A stretch of 64,000 bases of DNA from Hyphomicrobium facile (GCF_900116175.1 NZ_FPCH01000005.1:188501-252500); one strand, 5' to 3'; counted from the first letter of the stretch, positions 39,431-48,733 are shown. Made by a program: numbers and translations. The notes: generated by a model from the letters alone, not told the origin.

Positions 39431-42400
39431 CTATTCGGCCGGATGAAGCGGCGTCTCGTGAGATGGCGCCCGTGACCTGCGGCCGAGATCGGACAGCCAG
39501 CGGCACACCACGTAGAAGACCGGCGTGAAGATCAGCCCAAAGAAGGTTACGCCGATCATGCCCGCGAAAACCGCGGTTCCGAGCGCTTGGCGGAGCTCGG
39601 CGCCGGCGCCGACCGCCCAAACCAGTGGCGCCACGCCGAGGACGAACGCCAGCGACGTCATGATGATCGGCCGCATTCTCAACCGGGCCGCTTCGGTCGC
39701 GGCTTCGAATCGGGATTTGCCCTGAGCTTCGAGTTGCGCCGCGAACTCCACGATCAGAATAGCGTTCTTCGCCGCTAGACCTATGAGAACGATGAACCCG
39801 ACCTGGGTCAGGATGTTGTTGTCCATTCCCCGGAGGATGACGCCCGAGATCGATGCGATGAGACTCATCGGGACGATCAGGATGACCGCTAGCGGCAACG
39901 TCAGGCTTTCGAACTGTGCGGCGAGGACGAGGAATACGAACAGGACGCCCAGAGCGAAGGCGAAGATTGCCGTGTCGCCGGCGCGGATCTGCTGGAAGGC
40001 GAGATCGGTCCATTCATAGCTGAAGCCCGGCGGGAGCGTTTCGGCCGCCATCTTCTGCATGATGTCGATCGCCTGCCCCTGCGAGTATCCGGGTGCTGCC
40101 GAACCATCGAGTTCGGCCGACGGATAAAGGTTGTAGCGGGGAACGCGCGCCGGGCCCGAAATATCGGTCACGGTCGTGAACGAGCCGAGTGGGACGGCAT
40201 CGCCGTTCGAATTGCGCACGCGAATGCTCAGCGCATCTTTCGGCGTCAAACGAAATTCGCCGTCGGACTGCGCCGTCACCCGGAAGGTGCGGCCGAGAAG
40301 GTTGAAGTCGTTGACGTAGATCGAGCCGAGATACGTCTGTAGCGCCGTGAACACGTCCGGGACGCGGATACCGAGCATCTGCGCCTTGACGCGATCGATG
40401 TCGAGATAGAGCTGTGGCGTCGACGTTTCAAAGAGTGAGTACACCTGTCTCACGCCGGGCGTCTGAGCCGCCTTGCCCATCATCGCATTGACAGCTGCCT
40501 GCAGTGCAGCGGAGCCCGCACCCGATCGATCCTCCACCATCATGCGGAAGCCACCGGAGCTGCCAAGCCCGCGCACGGGGGGCGGCGCAACAACAAGCAC
40601 CAACGCTTCCTGGATCTCAGAAAACTTCTTTAAGAGCGCGCCCTGAATGGCTTTCGCCGACATGTTCGGATCTTTGGCGCGCTCTTCGAAAGGTTTCAGC
40701 GTGACGAAAACCGCGCCCGCGTTCGAGGCATTGACGCGCGTTGCGCCGGAGAAGCCGACGATATTGACGGCGTGGGCGACGCCCGGAACGGTGAGCGCCA
40801 GTTCGACGGCGCGCTTATTGACCTCGTTGGTACGAGCCAAAGAAGCGGCAGGCGGAAGCTGGGTGATCGTGATCAGATAGCCGCCGTCCTGGTCGGGGAT
40901 GAAGCCGACAGGCGTTTTGCGGAATTCATTCAATCCGAATGCGATGAGGCCCGCGTAGAGGACCAGCATCAGGACGGAAAACCGGACGGCGCGTCCAGCC
41001 AGCCAGCCATAGCCGTGGGAAAGCCTATCGAAGCTCCAGTTGAAAGCATCGAAGAACTTGCGGATGGGCCACGTCAGGGGGCTATGGCGATGCTCCGTCG
41101 AATGCGGCTTCAAAAGCAAGGCGCAGAGCGCGGGCGATAGCGTCAACGAGACGATCAGCGAAATCACCGTCGCGCCGGCGATCGTCAGCGCGAACTGGCG
41201 ATAGAACTGGCCCGAGATGCCGGTGATGAATGCCGACGGGACGAACACCGCGCACAACACCAGCACGATGGCGATCAGCGCGGTACCCACCTCCTCCATG
41301 GTTCGGTAGGAGGCCTCTCTGGGACTCATGCCGTTCGCCATGTTGCGTTCGACGTTCTCGACCACAACAATCGCGTCGTCCACGACGATGCCGATCGCCA
41401 GCACGAGGCCGAAGAGCGACAGGTTGTTCAGCGAGAAGCCGAACATCGACATCAGGAAGAAAGTGCCGACGAGAGAAACGGGGATGGCCACGATCGGGAT
41501 GATCGCCGCGCGCCACGTCTGCAGGAAGAGCAAGACGACGAACACCACCAGAGCGACGGCTTCGAGGATGGTGTGAACCACGGCGTCGACCGACTGCTGA
41601 ATGAAGTCGGTCGGGTTGTAGACGATGGTGTACTCGAGCCCCGGCGGGAAGCTCTTCGACATCTCCGCCATGGCTGCTTTGATGTTCTTCGCCGTTTCGA
41701 TGGCGTTCGAGCCGGGCAGCTGGAAGACACCGAGACCGACCGCTGCCTGCTTATCGAGATACGAGTTGATGCCGTAATCAAGCGCCGCCAGTTCGACCCG
41801 CGCCACGTCCTTCACCCGGACGACGGAGTTGCTGCTCTGCTTGACGACGATATTGCCGAATTCATTCGGATCTATCAGGCGGCCTTGCGTCTGCACCGTG
41901 ATCTGGAATGCACCCGGCTTTTCGAGCGGCGGCGCATTGAGCACGCCGGCGGCCACCTGGACGTTCTGCCCCTGCAGCGCCGCGACGACGTCGCTTGCCG
42001 TCAGCGCCAACGACTGAAGGCGGTCGGGATCAAGCCAGACGCGCATCGAGTAATCGCGGCCGCCGAATACCGTGATCGAGCCGACGCCTTGTACACGGGT
42101 CAGCGCATCGACGATGTTCACGCTCGCGTAGTTCGAAATGAAAAGCGTGTCGCGCGAGTTGTCGGGCGACAGCAGATGCACGACCATCATGAGGTCGGGC
42201 GATGCCTTCGCCACGGTGACGCCGATGTTGCGCACGTCTGCGGGCAATCTCGGTAGCGCGATGGCCACGCGGTTCTGAACCTGAACCTGCGCAATATCGA
42301 GATTAGTGCCGATATCGAAGGTGACGGAGATCGAGAAGCGGCCGTCATTCGTCGAATTCGACGATATGAAGAGCATACGCTCGACGCCGTTGATCTGCTG

Positions 42401-42604
42401 CTCGAGCGGCGTTGCGACAGTCGCGGCCACGACTTCGGCGCTGGCGCCCGGATATTGCCCCGTGATGTTCACCACTGGCGGCGCGATTTCCGGATACTGG
42501 GCGATCGGCAGCCGGGTAACGGATACGAGGCCGATGATGACGAGCACGATGGAGATGACGGCCGCAAAGATCGGGCGGTCGATGAAGAAGTGCGAGATGC
42601 GCAT
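39431..42604 (-). CDS. RND multidrug efflux pump, inner-membrane (AcrB/MexB-type) subunit
   Basis: A 1057-residue HAE1-type RND transporter. It has 12 transmembrane segments in the 1+5 twice layout, a first periplasmic region (FAAVISIVLVIIGLVSVTRL, AQYPEIAPPVVNITGQYPGA), the proton-relay motif GIVVDDAIVVVENVERNM in TM4, the GFIPDQDGGYL motif at the porter domain and an AcrB-like C-terminal half (PLVWAVGAGAELRQALGTAV). It pumps drugs, dyes or organic solvents as a trimer with the adaptor encoded 15 bp upstream and an outer-membrane TolC-like channel, which is not in the window. Control by the divergent TetR regulator is expected. Confidence 0.94.
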   Translation of the reverse strand: MRISHFFIDRPIFAAVISIVLVIIGLVSVTRLPIAQYPEIAPPVVNITGQYPGASAEVVAATVATPLEQQINGVERMLFISSNSTNDGRFSISVTFDIGTNLDIAQVQVQNRVAIALPRLPADVRNIGVTVAKASPDLMMVVHLLSPDNSRDTLFISNYASVNIVDALTRVQGVGSITVFGGRDYSMRVWLDPDRLQSLALTASDVVAALQGQNVQVAAGVLNAPPLEKPGAFQITVQTQGRLIDPNEFGNIVVKQSSNSVVRVKDVARVELAALDYGINSYLDKQAAVGLGVFQLPGSNAIETAKNIKAAMAEMSKSFPPGLEYTIVYNPTDFIQQSVDAVVHTILEAVALVVFVVLLFLQTWRAAIIPIVAIPVSLVGTFFLMSMFGFSLNNLSLFGLVLAIGIVVDDAIVVVENVERNMANGMSPREASYRTMEEVGTALIAIVLVLCAVFVPSAFITGISGQFYRQFALTIAGATVISLIVSLTLSPALCALLLKPHSTEHRHSPLTWPIRKFFDAFNWSFDRLSHGYGWLAGRAVRFSVLMLVLYAGLIAFGLNEFRKTPVGFIPDQDGGYLITITQLPPAASLARTNEVNKRAVELALTVPGVAHAVNIVGFSGATRVNASNAGAVFVTLKPFEERAKDPNMSAKAIQGALLKKFSEIQEALVLVVAPPPVRGLGSSGGFRMMVEDRSGAGSAALQAAVNAMMGKAAQTPGVRQVYSLFETSTPQLYLDIDRVKAQMLGIRVPDVFTALQTYLGSIYVNDFNLLGRTFRVTAQSDGEFRLTPKDALSIRVRNSNGDAVPLGSFTTVTDISGPARVPRYNLYPSAELDGSAAPGYSQGQAIDIMQKMAAETLPPGFSYEWTDLAFQQIRAGDTAIFAFALGVLFVFLVLAAQFESLTLPLAVILIVPMSLIASISGVILRGMDNNILTQVGFIVLIGLAAKNAILIVEFAAQLEAQGKSRFEAATEAARLRMRPIIMTSLAFVLGVAPLVWAVGAGAELRQALGTAVFAGMIGVTFFGLIFTPVFYVVCRWLSDLGRRSRAPSHETPLHPAE

Positions 42605-42619
42605 TGGACGGGCCGTTCT

Positions 42620-43807
42620 TTATTGGGTCCGGACCGTCTGGTCCTTCGGATTGGAAGCGTCAGCGGCTGCCTGCTGCGGCGTGACTTTCGCGCCGGGTCG
42701 GATGCGCATCAGGCCGTTCACGATGATCGTGTCGTCGGGCGTGAGGCCGGTCACGACGCGCAGTCCATCGACCAACGGTCCGATCGTGACGTATTTCGGT
42801 GTCGCGACATTGTCGCTGCCGACGGCATAGACGAACTTCCTGACCTGCTCGGTGCCGATGGCGGCATCGGGAACGAGCAGCGCCTCTGCCGGTTCAGAAG
42901 CCACGATCCGGATTCGGCCGAACATACCCGGCGTGAGGCGTCCGTCGGTATTCTTGAAGACCGCGCGGCCGCGGATCGTGCCCGACGACTTGTCGATGGC
43001 GTTGTCGACGAAGTCGATCTGACCTTCGTGGACGAAGTCCTTTTCATCAATCAGCTTCAGCTGAGCGGACATGCTGAGGCCACGCCCGGTGCTATCGACC
43101 GACTTCGCCGACGCTGCCTTCAGGTAACGAAGGTATGACGCCTCATCCATCGTAAATTCGAAGCGGATCGGATCGACCGAGGCGATCGTTGCGAGCAACG
43201 TCGTGCTGCCGGCTGTTCCACCGGTCACGAGGTTTCCGACCGAGACGCGGCGATCGCCTATTCTTCCGGCGATCGGAGCGGCAAGCTCGGTGAAATCCAA
43301 ATCGAGAGCGAACTGGCGGGACGCGGCCTTCTGCGCCGTCAGATTGGCTTCGGCGACGCGCTTCGCCTGAAGGCGTTGATCGAGCGACTGCTGGGTGATC
43401 GTGGTGCCGCGAACGAGACTTTCACCACGCTCCAAGTCGGACTGAGCGAAGGCAACGTTCGCCTCCGCCTGGGCGATGGACGCATTCGCCTGGTCCAACG
43501 CCGCCTGGAAGGGCCGGCGGTCGATCGTGAAGAGCGGGTCGCCGACCTTGACCATCTGGCCATCGGTGAAGTGGATCTTGTCGAGATAGCCCGAAACGCG
43601 CGCGCGCACTTCGACGAAGTCGAGGGCAACGAAACGCCCGACGTATTCATCGTAGTCGGCGACGATCTTCTTGGTGGGCTTGGCCACGGTGACCTGCGGC
43701 GGTGGCGGAGGAGCCGCTTGAGCTGCGGTTTTCTCTTCGCTGCAGGCCGAAAGTCCCGCCGATAAAGTCAGCAAAACCGCAGCGATTGAGGCGGACCGTT
43801 GAAACAC
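42620..43807 (-). CDS. RND efflux periplasmic adaptor lipoprotein
   Basis: A 395-residue membrane-fusion protein. From the GTG at 43807 it has a lipoprotein signal (LLTLSAGLSACSEE, lipobox Ser-Ala-Gly-Leu-Ser-Ala-Cys), a barrel-sandwich hybrid domain (ARVSGYLDKIHFTDGQMVKVG and DPLFTIDRRPFQAALDQA), an alpha-hairpin (SIAQAEANVAFAQSDLERG to LTAQKAASRQFA) and the beta-barrel and membrane-proximal domains. The longer upstream reading from 43960 would put 51 charged residues ahead of the signal, so the GTG with a GGAG site nine bases upstream is preferred. The RND subunit gene follows 15 bases later; they form one operon. Confidence 0.92.
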   Translation of the reverse strand: MFQRSASIAAVLLTLSAGLSACSEEKTAAQAAPPPPPQVTVAKPTKKIVADYDEYVGRFVALDFVEVRARVSGYLDKIHFTDGQMVKVGDPLFTIDRRPFQAALDQANASIAQAEANVAFAQSDLERGESLVRGTTITQQSLDQRLQAKRVAEANLTAQKAASRQFALDLDFTELAAPIAGRIGDRRVSVGNLVTGGTAGSTTLLATIASVDPIRFEFTMDEASYLRYLKAASAKSVDSTGRGLSMSAQLKLIDEKDFVHEGQIDFVDNAIDKSSGTIRGRAVFKNTDGRLTPGMFGRIRIVASEPAEALLVPDAAIGTEQVRKFVYAVGSDNVATPKYVTIGPLVDGLRVVTGLTPDDTIIVNGLMRIRPGAKVTPQQAAADASNPKDQTVRTQ

Positions 43808-44007
43808 GGGTTCTGTCTCCGTCTTGTAGATTTGAAATCGACGCACGAGGGAACCGGTTGCGTTCCATATCGAGCGCCAGCGTCCAACCGCGCCGAGCGT
43901 TACCGCATTCGGCTCGTACGAATTTTCCTTCTGACCCCACCGCGAACGGGCGCACGCCATTCGTTCGGCGCGCGTGAAGTACCGAGTGACAGAGATGACA
44001 GAGTCAT

Positions 44008-44055
44008 GTTACCCGGTACCGATCGGTAACATACAGCTACCGATCGGTAACATAC
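44008..44055. promoter_or_regulatory. Double TetR operator between the efflux operon and its regulator
   Basis: TACCGATCGGTAACATAC occurs twice (44017-44034 and 44038-44055), 21 bases apart, on the same face of the helix. Each copy has the 12-bp palindrome TACCGATCGGTA typical of TetR/AcrR binding. The first copy also lies in a larger palindrome GTTACC...GGTAAC (44008-44030). The sites lie 14 bases before the TetR start and upstream of the adaptor gene on the other strand, so one regulator could repress both. Confidence 0.85.
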
Positions 44056-44068
44056 TCGTCAAGGGCGC

Positions 44069-44707
44069 ATGAGCATTGCGCAGGAGAAAGATTTGCGCAG
44101 CGCTGGCGGATCAGAGGCGGTCGCCGAGGGGCAACTCGCTCTCAAATCACCACGAGAGCGAATTCTGATCGCAGCTCGCGATCTCTTCTACCGGCACGGC
44201 GTGCATGCCGTCGGCGTGGAAGCAATCGCCGAGGCGGCGCTTACAAACAAGATGACATTATACCGTCACTTCAAATCGAAGGACGAACTGATCGTCACAT
44301 ACGTTCAGCAGCTCGCCAATGAAGGCGATGACGTACTCAATCGCATTTTGGCCGAGAACACAGAGAGCCCGCAAAAACAAGTCGATGCGTGGGTCGGTTT
44401 TGTCGAAGACGTGCTGACGAACAAGTTGGAACGCGGCTGCGCGCTGGCGAATGCCGCCGTCGAACTCGATACCGGCCACCCGGCCCGCGCGGTGATCGAA
44501 GCCTATAAACAGCGAAAGTACGACCGCCTCGTCGGGCTCTTCCGTGCTGCGCGATATCGCGATCCCGATTTGCTCGCCGATGAAGTGTTTCTTCTGTTCG
44601 AAGGCGCGCGGATCAGCATTCAATGCGGCGGCAAGGGCCCGGCATCGCGCGTCGTCGGGATGCTGCGTGGACTGCTCTCGTCGCGGCCGAGGTTGGTCGA
44701 AGCATAG
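44069..44707 (+). CDS. TetR-family regulator of the RND efflux operon
   Basis: A 212-residue TetR-type repressor. The helix-turn-helix is at about residues 38-75 (ARDLFYRHGVHAVGVEAIAE, LTNKMTLYRHFKSKDELI). The C-terminal ligand domain has typical helices (QVDAWVGFVEDVLTNKLERG, EAYKQRKYDRLVGLFRAARY). It is divergent from the adaptor and pump genes and lies directly after a double palindromic operator, so it very likely represses them and itself, and dissociates on binding a pump substrate. The start is the first ATG after the operator; a weak ribosome site AAGGGCGC precedes it. Confidence 0.93.
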   Translation: MSIAQEKDLRSAGGSEAVAEGQLALKSPRERILIAARDLFYRHGVHAVGVEAIAEAALTNKMTLYRHFKSKDELIVTYVQQLANEGDDVLNRILAENTESPQKQVDAWVGFVEDVLTNKLERGCALANAAVELDTGHPARAVIEAYKQRKYDRLVGLFRAARYRDPDLLADEVFLLFEGARISIQCGGKGPASRVVGMLRGLLSSRPRLVEA

Positions 44708-44883
44708 GCTGCGATCTCTATCGTTTCCGCGCCACGCGAACGCATCCTGGTCGCTGAGTACAACTGCCTAGGTACTAGGCGTTCAGCACAAGCAGCTGGC
44801 AACGCACTCACCCACACGCGAAGATTTCCTGCTTTTTTCCAGCGAAAAAGCCTTGGCACGCCCCGTGCAGAGCATGGCGCATA

Positions 44884-44992
44884 ACGCCTCTAGGGTTCCG
44901 GCTTCACAAGCGTCAGGTCCGAGAGAGGCTCTCCCGCCGCGTGTGAACCGCGGCGGAGCCACGGCGGGATAAAAGCCCGGGAGACCTACACC
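44884..44992 (+). ncRNA. Guanidine-I (ykkC/yxkD) riboswitch
   Basis: The conserved blocks of the ykkC aptamer are present in order: CTAGGGTTCCGG (44890-44901), CAGGTCCGAGAGAGG (near 44915-44928) and ACGGCGGGATAAAAGCCCGGGAG (44961-44983, in part GGCGGGATAAAAGCCCGGG). The final GGGAGA is at 44979-44984. This aptamer binds guanidinium and turns genes on. It lies 135 bases upstream of the ABC transporter gene of the guanidine operon, so it senses the substrate of the pathway below. Confidence 0.93.
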
Positions 44993-45015
44993 GCGAGTTG
45001 CTCCGGCGCTCGAAC

Positions 45016-45120
45016 GGACAGGCCTCCCTCCGCGCGCTCTCACGGCGCCCATCCGAGGTCTTCCGCTCCTGTCTCGAAGTTCCTTGCGGCCTCACTGAGT
45101 GGTCAGCACAAGGACAGGGG
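45016..45120 (+). promoter_or_regulatory. Putative expression platform that can hide the ribosome site
   Basis: CTCCTGTCT (45066-45074) can pair with AGGACAGGGG (45111-45120), which includes the ribosome site of the ABC binding-protein gene, by nine base pairs with two wobbles. A second copy of the same pairing partner, GGACAGG (45016-45022), is nearer the aptamer and could take the anti-site instead. Two mutually exclusive pairings give a translational ON switch. This is inference from sequence only. Confidence 0.45.
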
Positions 45121-45126
45121 TTGGCG

Positions 45127-46191
45127 ATGCGCTTTTCCGTCAAGCAAGTTTTGAAGGCTGCGATCGGCCTCGCGGCCGTGACAGGGTTTGCCCTGTCGCC
45201 TGCAAATGCGGCCGAGAAAAAAGACTTCAAAGTCGCCTGGTCGATTTATGTCGGCTGGATGCCATGGGGCTATGCGGCCGATTCCGGCATCGTGAAAAAA
45301 TGGGCCGACAAGTACGGCATCAACATCGAAGTCAAACAGTTCAACGACTACGTTGAATCCATCAATCAATACACGGCAGGCGCGTTCGACGCCGTCACCG
45401 TGACGAACATGGATGCGCTCTCCATTCCGGCTGCCGGCGGCGTCGATACGACGGCCGTGATCGTCGGCGACTTCTCGAACGGCAACGACGCCGTCATCCT
45501 GAAGAACAAGGACAAGCTCGCGGACATCAAGGGCCAGAACGTCAATCTCGTCGAGTTCTCGGTTTCGCATTACCTGCTCGCGCGCGGTCTCGAAAGCGCC
45601 GGGCTCGCCGAGAAGGATCTGAAAGTCGTCAACACGTCCGACGCCGATATGGCGGCTGCCTACAAGACGGCAGACGTCAGCGCTGTCGTGACTTGGAAGC
45701 CCATCGTCTCGACGATCCTTGAATCTCCAGACGCAAAGAAGGTCTTCGACAGCTCGCAAATTCCGGGCGAAATCATCGACCTCATGGTCGTCAACACGGC
45801 CGTGCTGAAAGACAACCCGAAGTTCGCGAAGGCGCTCGCGGGGATCTGGTACGAGACGCTTGCGACGCTGAAGGACGGCACAGTTTCGAAGGAGGCCATG
45901 GCCAAGGCTTCGGGCACCGACCTCAAAGGCTTCGACGAACAGCTCGCGACGACGAAGCTGTTTTCAGATCCGAAAGACGCCGTGGCGTTCACCACCGGCA
46001 AAGATCTGAAGACGACGACTGAGCGCGTCTCCAAATTCCTGTTCGAGAAATCCCTGCTCGGCAAGGACGCGAAATCCGACGGCGCGATCGGCGTCGAATT
46101 CCCCGACAAAACGGTCTTCGGCGACAAGTCGAACGTCAAGTTCCGCTACGACGCGACGTTCATGAAAGAGGCGGAAGACGGCAAGCTTTAA
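45127..46191 (+). CDS. ABC transporter substrate-binding protein (NitT/TauT type; probably guanidinium uptake)
   Basis: A 354-residue periplasmic binding protein. A signal peptide (MRFSVKQVLKAAIGLAAVTG, cleavage after ANAA) is followed by a two-lobe domain of the NitT/TauT type (IYVGWMPWGYAADSGIVKKWADKYGI, shown in part) found with urea/guanidine carboxylase genes. The guanidine-I riboswitch lies upstream and the permease and ATPase genes follow, so it likely binds guanidinium, or another nitrogen-rich cation, and passes it to the permease. The ATG at 45127 after AGGGG is chosen; an in-frame ATG at 44998 would start inside the riboswitch region. Confidence 0.9.
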   Translation: MRFSVKQVLKAAIGLAAVTGFALSPANAAEKKDFKVAWSIYVGWMPWGYAADSGIVKKWADKYGINIEVKQFNDYVESINQYTAGAFDAVTVTNMDALSIPAAGGVDTTAVIVGDFSNGNDAVILKNKDKLADIKGQNVNLVEFSVSHYLLARGLESAGLAEKDLKVVNTSDADMAAAYKTADVSAVVTWKPIVSTILESPDAKKVFDSSQIPGEIIDLMVVNTAVLKDNPKFAKALAGIWYETLATLKDGTVSKEAMAKASGTDLKGFDEQLATTKLFSDPKDAVAFTTGKDLKTTTERVSKFLFEKSLLGKDAKSDGAIGVEFPDKTVFGDKSNVKFRYDATFMKEAEDGKL

Positions 46192-46230
46192 GCCGCCGCT
46201 TCTCGTAACGCACCGAAGGAAGGCGACCGC

Positions 46231-47049
46231 ATGCGCGCTATCAACTACCGGCCGGACAAGACCTGGCGCCTTGCCCTCGCCTTCCTGCCATTCGCATTAC
46301 TCATACTCACCTACATTATCGCTTCCGACATTCGACTGACCGAAAATCCGAACGACAAGCTTCTTCCGTCTTTCGCCAAGATGGGCGAAACGATCGACGC
46401 TTACGCGATGAAACCCGATACGCGCACGGGCGATCATCTGCTTTGGGCAGATACGTCGGCGAGCCTGACGCGTCTCATCGCGGGCCTTGCCATCTCGACG
46501 GCCATCGCGCTCGTTCTCGGCATCGTCATCGGGGTGCTGCCGGTCATGAGCGCCACACTCGGGCCAGTCGTGGCGGTGTTATCGATGGTGCCGCCACTCG
46601 CGCTCCTTCCCATTCTCTTCATCGTCATGGGGCTCGGCGAAGCCTCGAAGATCACCCTGATCGTCGTCGGCACATCGCTGAAACTCATTCGCGACATCGC
46701 GCTTCGCGTGGAAGACATTCCGCGCGAGCAGCTCATCAAGGCGCAGACGCTCGGCGCATCGACGCCACAAATCGCCTTGCGCGTCGTGCTGCCGCAAATC
46801 TTGCCGCGACTGATCGATTCCGTTCGGCTGGAAATCGGTCCGGCGTGGCTCTTCCTGATTGCAGCCGAGGCGATCGCAGCCGATTCCGGTCTCGGCTACC
46901 GCATCTTCCTCGTTCGCCGCTATCTCTCGATGGATGTGATCCTGCCCTATGTCGCGTGGATCACGCTTCTGGCGTTCCTCATGGATCTTTCGCTCCGGCT
47001 GCTTCAACGCAAGTCGTTTCCCTGGTTTGCCGAAGCGAGAGCAGCATGA
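46231..47049 (+). CDS. ABC transporter permease (NitT/TauT type)
   Basis: A 272-residue inner-membrane permease with about six transmembrane helices. The coupling motif with the EAA loop is visible in LIKAQTLGASTPQIALRVVLPQILPRLIDS (part), a short motif that contacts the ATPase. The N-terminus has a first TM segment at about residues 15-35 (FLPFALLILTYIIAS). It is 39 bp after the binding-protein gene and overlaps the ATPase gene by four bases (ATGA), so these are translated together. Confidence 0.92.
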   Translation: MRAINYRPDKTWRLALAFLPFALLILTYIIASDIRLTENPNDKLLPSFAKMGETIDAYAMKPDTRTGDHLLWADTSASLTRLIAGLAISTAIALVLGIVIGVLPVMSATLGPVVAVLSMVPPLALLPILFIVMGLGEASKITLIVVGTSLKLIRDIALRVEDIPREQLIKAQTLGASTPQIALRVVLPQILPRLIDSVRLEIGPAWLFLIAAEAIAADSGLGYRIFLVRRYLSMDVILPYVAWITLLAFLMDLSLRLLQRKSFPWFAEARAA

Positions 47050-47885
47050 ACGCCATCGTCTTCGACAAGGTTTGGAAAGAATACGGCGATCACGTCGTGC
47101 TCGAGCAGATCAATCTCGAGATCGAGACGCGCTCGTTCGTGGCGCTGGTCGGCCCATCGGGATGCGGCAAGACAACGTTCCTGCGATTGCTCCTCGGCGA
47201 AGAGCGGCCAACGCGCGGCAGCATTCTCGTCGAAGGTGTGCCGCTCAAAGCGGAGCCCGATGCGGACCGCGGCGTCGTCTTTCAACGCTACTCGGTGTTT
47301 CCGCATCTGACGGTTCTGGGCAACGTCATCATCGGACGAGAGTTCGAGAAGGCCGGCGCTCTCGGCCGCTTATTCGGCCGCGCGCGCAAACAGGCGGAAG
47401 ACGACGCGCGCGAGCTTCTCACCGCTGTCGGCCTCGCCGGCCAGGAGGCAAAATATCCGGCCGCGCTTTCGGGCGGAATGCAGCAGCGCCTTGCACTGGC
47501 GCAGGCGATCATGCGGCGGCCGAAGGTGCTTCTGCTCGACGAGCCTTTCGGCGCGCTCGATCCCGGCATCCGATCCGACATCCACGTACTGATGCGGCGC
47601 ATCTGGAATGAATCCTCGCTGACGGTCGTGATGGTGACGCACGACCTCAGCGAAGCTTTCGAACTCGGTACGCGCATCATCGCTTTCGAGCGGCCGCGCA
47701 ACCGGCCCGAGGAACTCGAGCGATATGGCGTCAGGCTTTCGGCCGACATTCCGACGCCACCTCCGACGGCGCCCGCTCTTCCGAAGGGCGCGACGATCAC
47801 CAAGGATATCGAGATCTGGCCGAAGAAAGTTGCAGGGAGCCCAGGCGTTCTAACGCGTCACGGGCATTCTGCTCCGCGCTCTTAG
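47046..47885 (+). CDS. ABC transporter ATP-binding protein (NitT/TauT type)
   Basis: A 279-residue ATPase with Walker A GPSGCGKTTFLRLL, Q-loop VVFQRYSVFPHLTVLG, signature LSGGMQQRLALAQAIM, Walker B VLLLDEPFGALDP and switch His in VMVTHDLSEAF. The C-terminal 60 residues (SADIPTPPPTAPALPKGATI) are a short proline-rich tail and not a regulatory domain. It starts by ATGA overlap with the permease gene. 113 bases later begins the deiminase gene, and the gap holds a second guanidine riboswitch. Confidence 0.95.
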   Translation: MNAIVFDKVWKEYGDHVVLEQINLEIETRSFVALVGPSGCGKTTFLRLLLGEERPTRGSILVEGVPLKAEPDADRGVVFQRYSVFPHLTVLGNVIIGREFEKAGALGRLFGRARKQAEDDARELLTAVGLAGQEAKYPAALSGGMQQRLALAQAIMRRPKVLLLDEPFGALDPGIRSDIHVLMRRIWNESSLTVVMVTHDLSEAFELGTRIIAFERPRNRPEELERYGVRLSADIPTPPPTAPALPKGATITKDIEIWPKKVAGSPGVLTRHGHSAPRS

Positions 47886-47902
47886 GTGTTCACGCTTTCC
47901 GC

Positions 47903-47947
47903 GAGGGACGACCCTCAGCGGCTTCTCACGAACCCGGGACGACCCGG
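47903..47947 (+). ncRNA. Guanidine-II (mini-ykkC) riboswitch, inside the operon
   Basis: Two hairpins with identical GGGACGACCC centres: GAGGG-ACGA-CCCTC (47903-47916) and CCGGG-ACGA-CCCGG (47934-47947), separated by 17 bases. The mini-ykkC class consists of two such stem-loops with ACGR tetraloops that bind guanidinium. It lies between the ABC ATPase and deiminase genes, 51 bases before the deiminase start, whose ribosome site is GAGGAA. It would give the enzyme genes a second, separate guanidine control. A covariance search was not run. Confidence 0.85.
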
Positions 47948-47998
47948 ACTGGTGCGCCAGCGGCGTCTTTCAAGGAACGTTTCTGCTTTGAGGAAAAA

Positions 47999-48733
47999 AT
48001 GGGGAATTTGATCTACGGGGATACGCTGCCAGGAGGTAAGCACTGGTCGCTGCTGATGCGCCGAAACATGCGGCTGCGCCTGACCGATGTCGAGGGCGGC
48101 GCCAACATCGGCATGCTCTTCTACAATCCGCAGAATCTGCTCGAGCGCTATAACGCGCCCGATACGCTGAAATGTCAGCACACGTTCAAGCTCACCACCG
48201 GTCACTGCCTCTACTCGGATATGGGCCGCATCTTTTGCTCGGTCGTGTCGGACACGTTCGGCTGGCACGATACGGTCTCCGGCAATACGACGAAGGCCAT
48301 CGTCGCGCGGAAGTGGGGTGAGAAAAACTATCAGACGGCGCGCAACGACTGGCAGCAGAACGGCCACGACAGCTTTCTCGTCGAAGGGGCGAAGTATGGA
48401 CTTGGCCGCCGCGACTTGGCTGCGAACGTCAACTGGTTCAGCAAGATCGCCGTCGCGTCCGACGGCGCGATGTCGCTCGATACTTCGGCTGCGAAGGCCG
48501 GCGCTCAGGTCGAGTTGCGCTTCGAGATCGATACGCTCGTTCTCTTCCACACCTGCCCCCATCCCTTGAATCTCGCGAATGCCTATCCCCGGAAAGCAGT
48601 GCACTTCGAGATCTTCGAGGGGCCGCCCGCGGCGCTCGATGACCCCGCGCGGCTTTCCGCGCCCGAGAACGAACGCGGTTTCGAGAACAACCGCATTTTC
48701 CTCGCCGGTTGCTGTGGAGACGGGCATCAATGA
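47999..48733 (+). CDS. Carboxyguanidine deiminase subunit (larger DUF1989/UAAP protein)
   Basis: A 244-residue protein of the DUF1989 family, annotated in databases as urea carboxylase-associated protein. Its family was shown to be carboxyguanidine deiminase (CgdAB), which removes ammonia from carboxyguanidine to give allophanate. Motifs are [35 protein letters not shown] and, at the C-terminus, [11 protein letters not shown] with a conserved cysteine that likely binds metal. The ATG at 47999 has a GAGGAAAAA site before it. The second subunit gene overlaps its stop codon (ATGA), so the two are made in equal amounts. It is not stated which is CgdA and which is CgdB in this order. Confidence 0.93.
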   Translation: MGNLIYGDTLPGGKHWSLLMRRNMRLRLTDVEGGANIGMLFYNPQNLLERYNAPDTLKCQHTFKLTTGHCLYSDMGRIFCSVVSDTFGWHDTVSGNTTKAIVARKWGEKNYQTARNDWQQNGHDSFLVEGAKYGLGRRDLAANVNWFSKIAVASDGAMSLDTSAAKAGAQVELRFEIDTLVLFHTCPHPLNLANAYPRKAVHFEIFEGPPAALDDPARLSAPENERGFENNRIFLAGCCGDGHQ

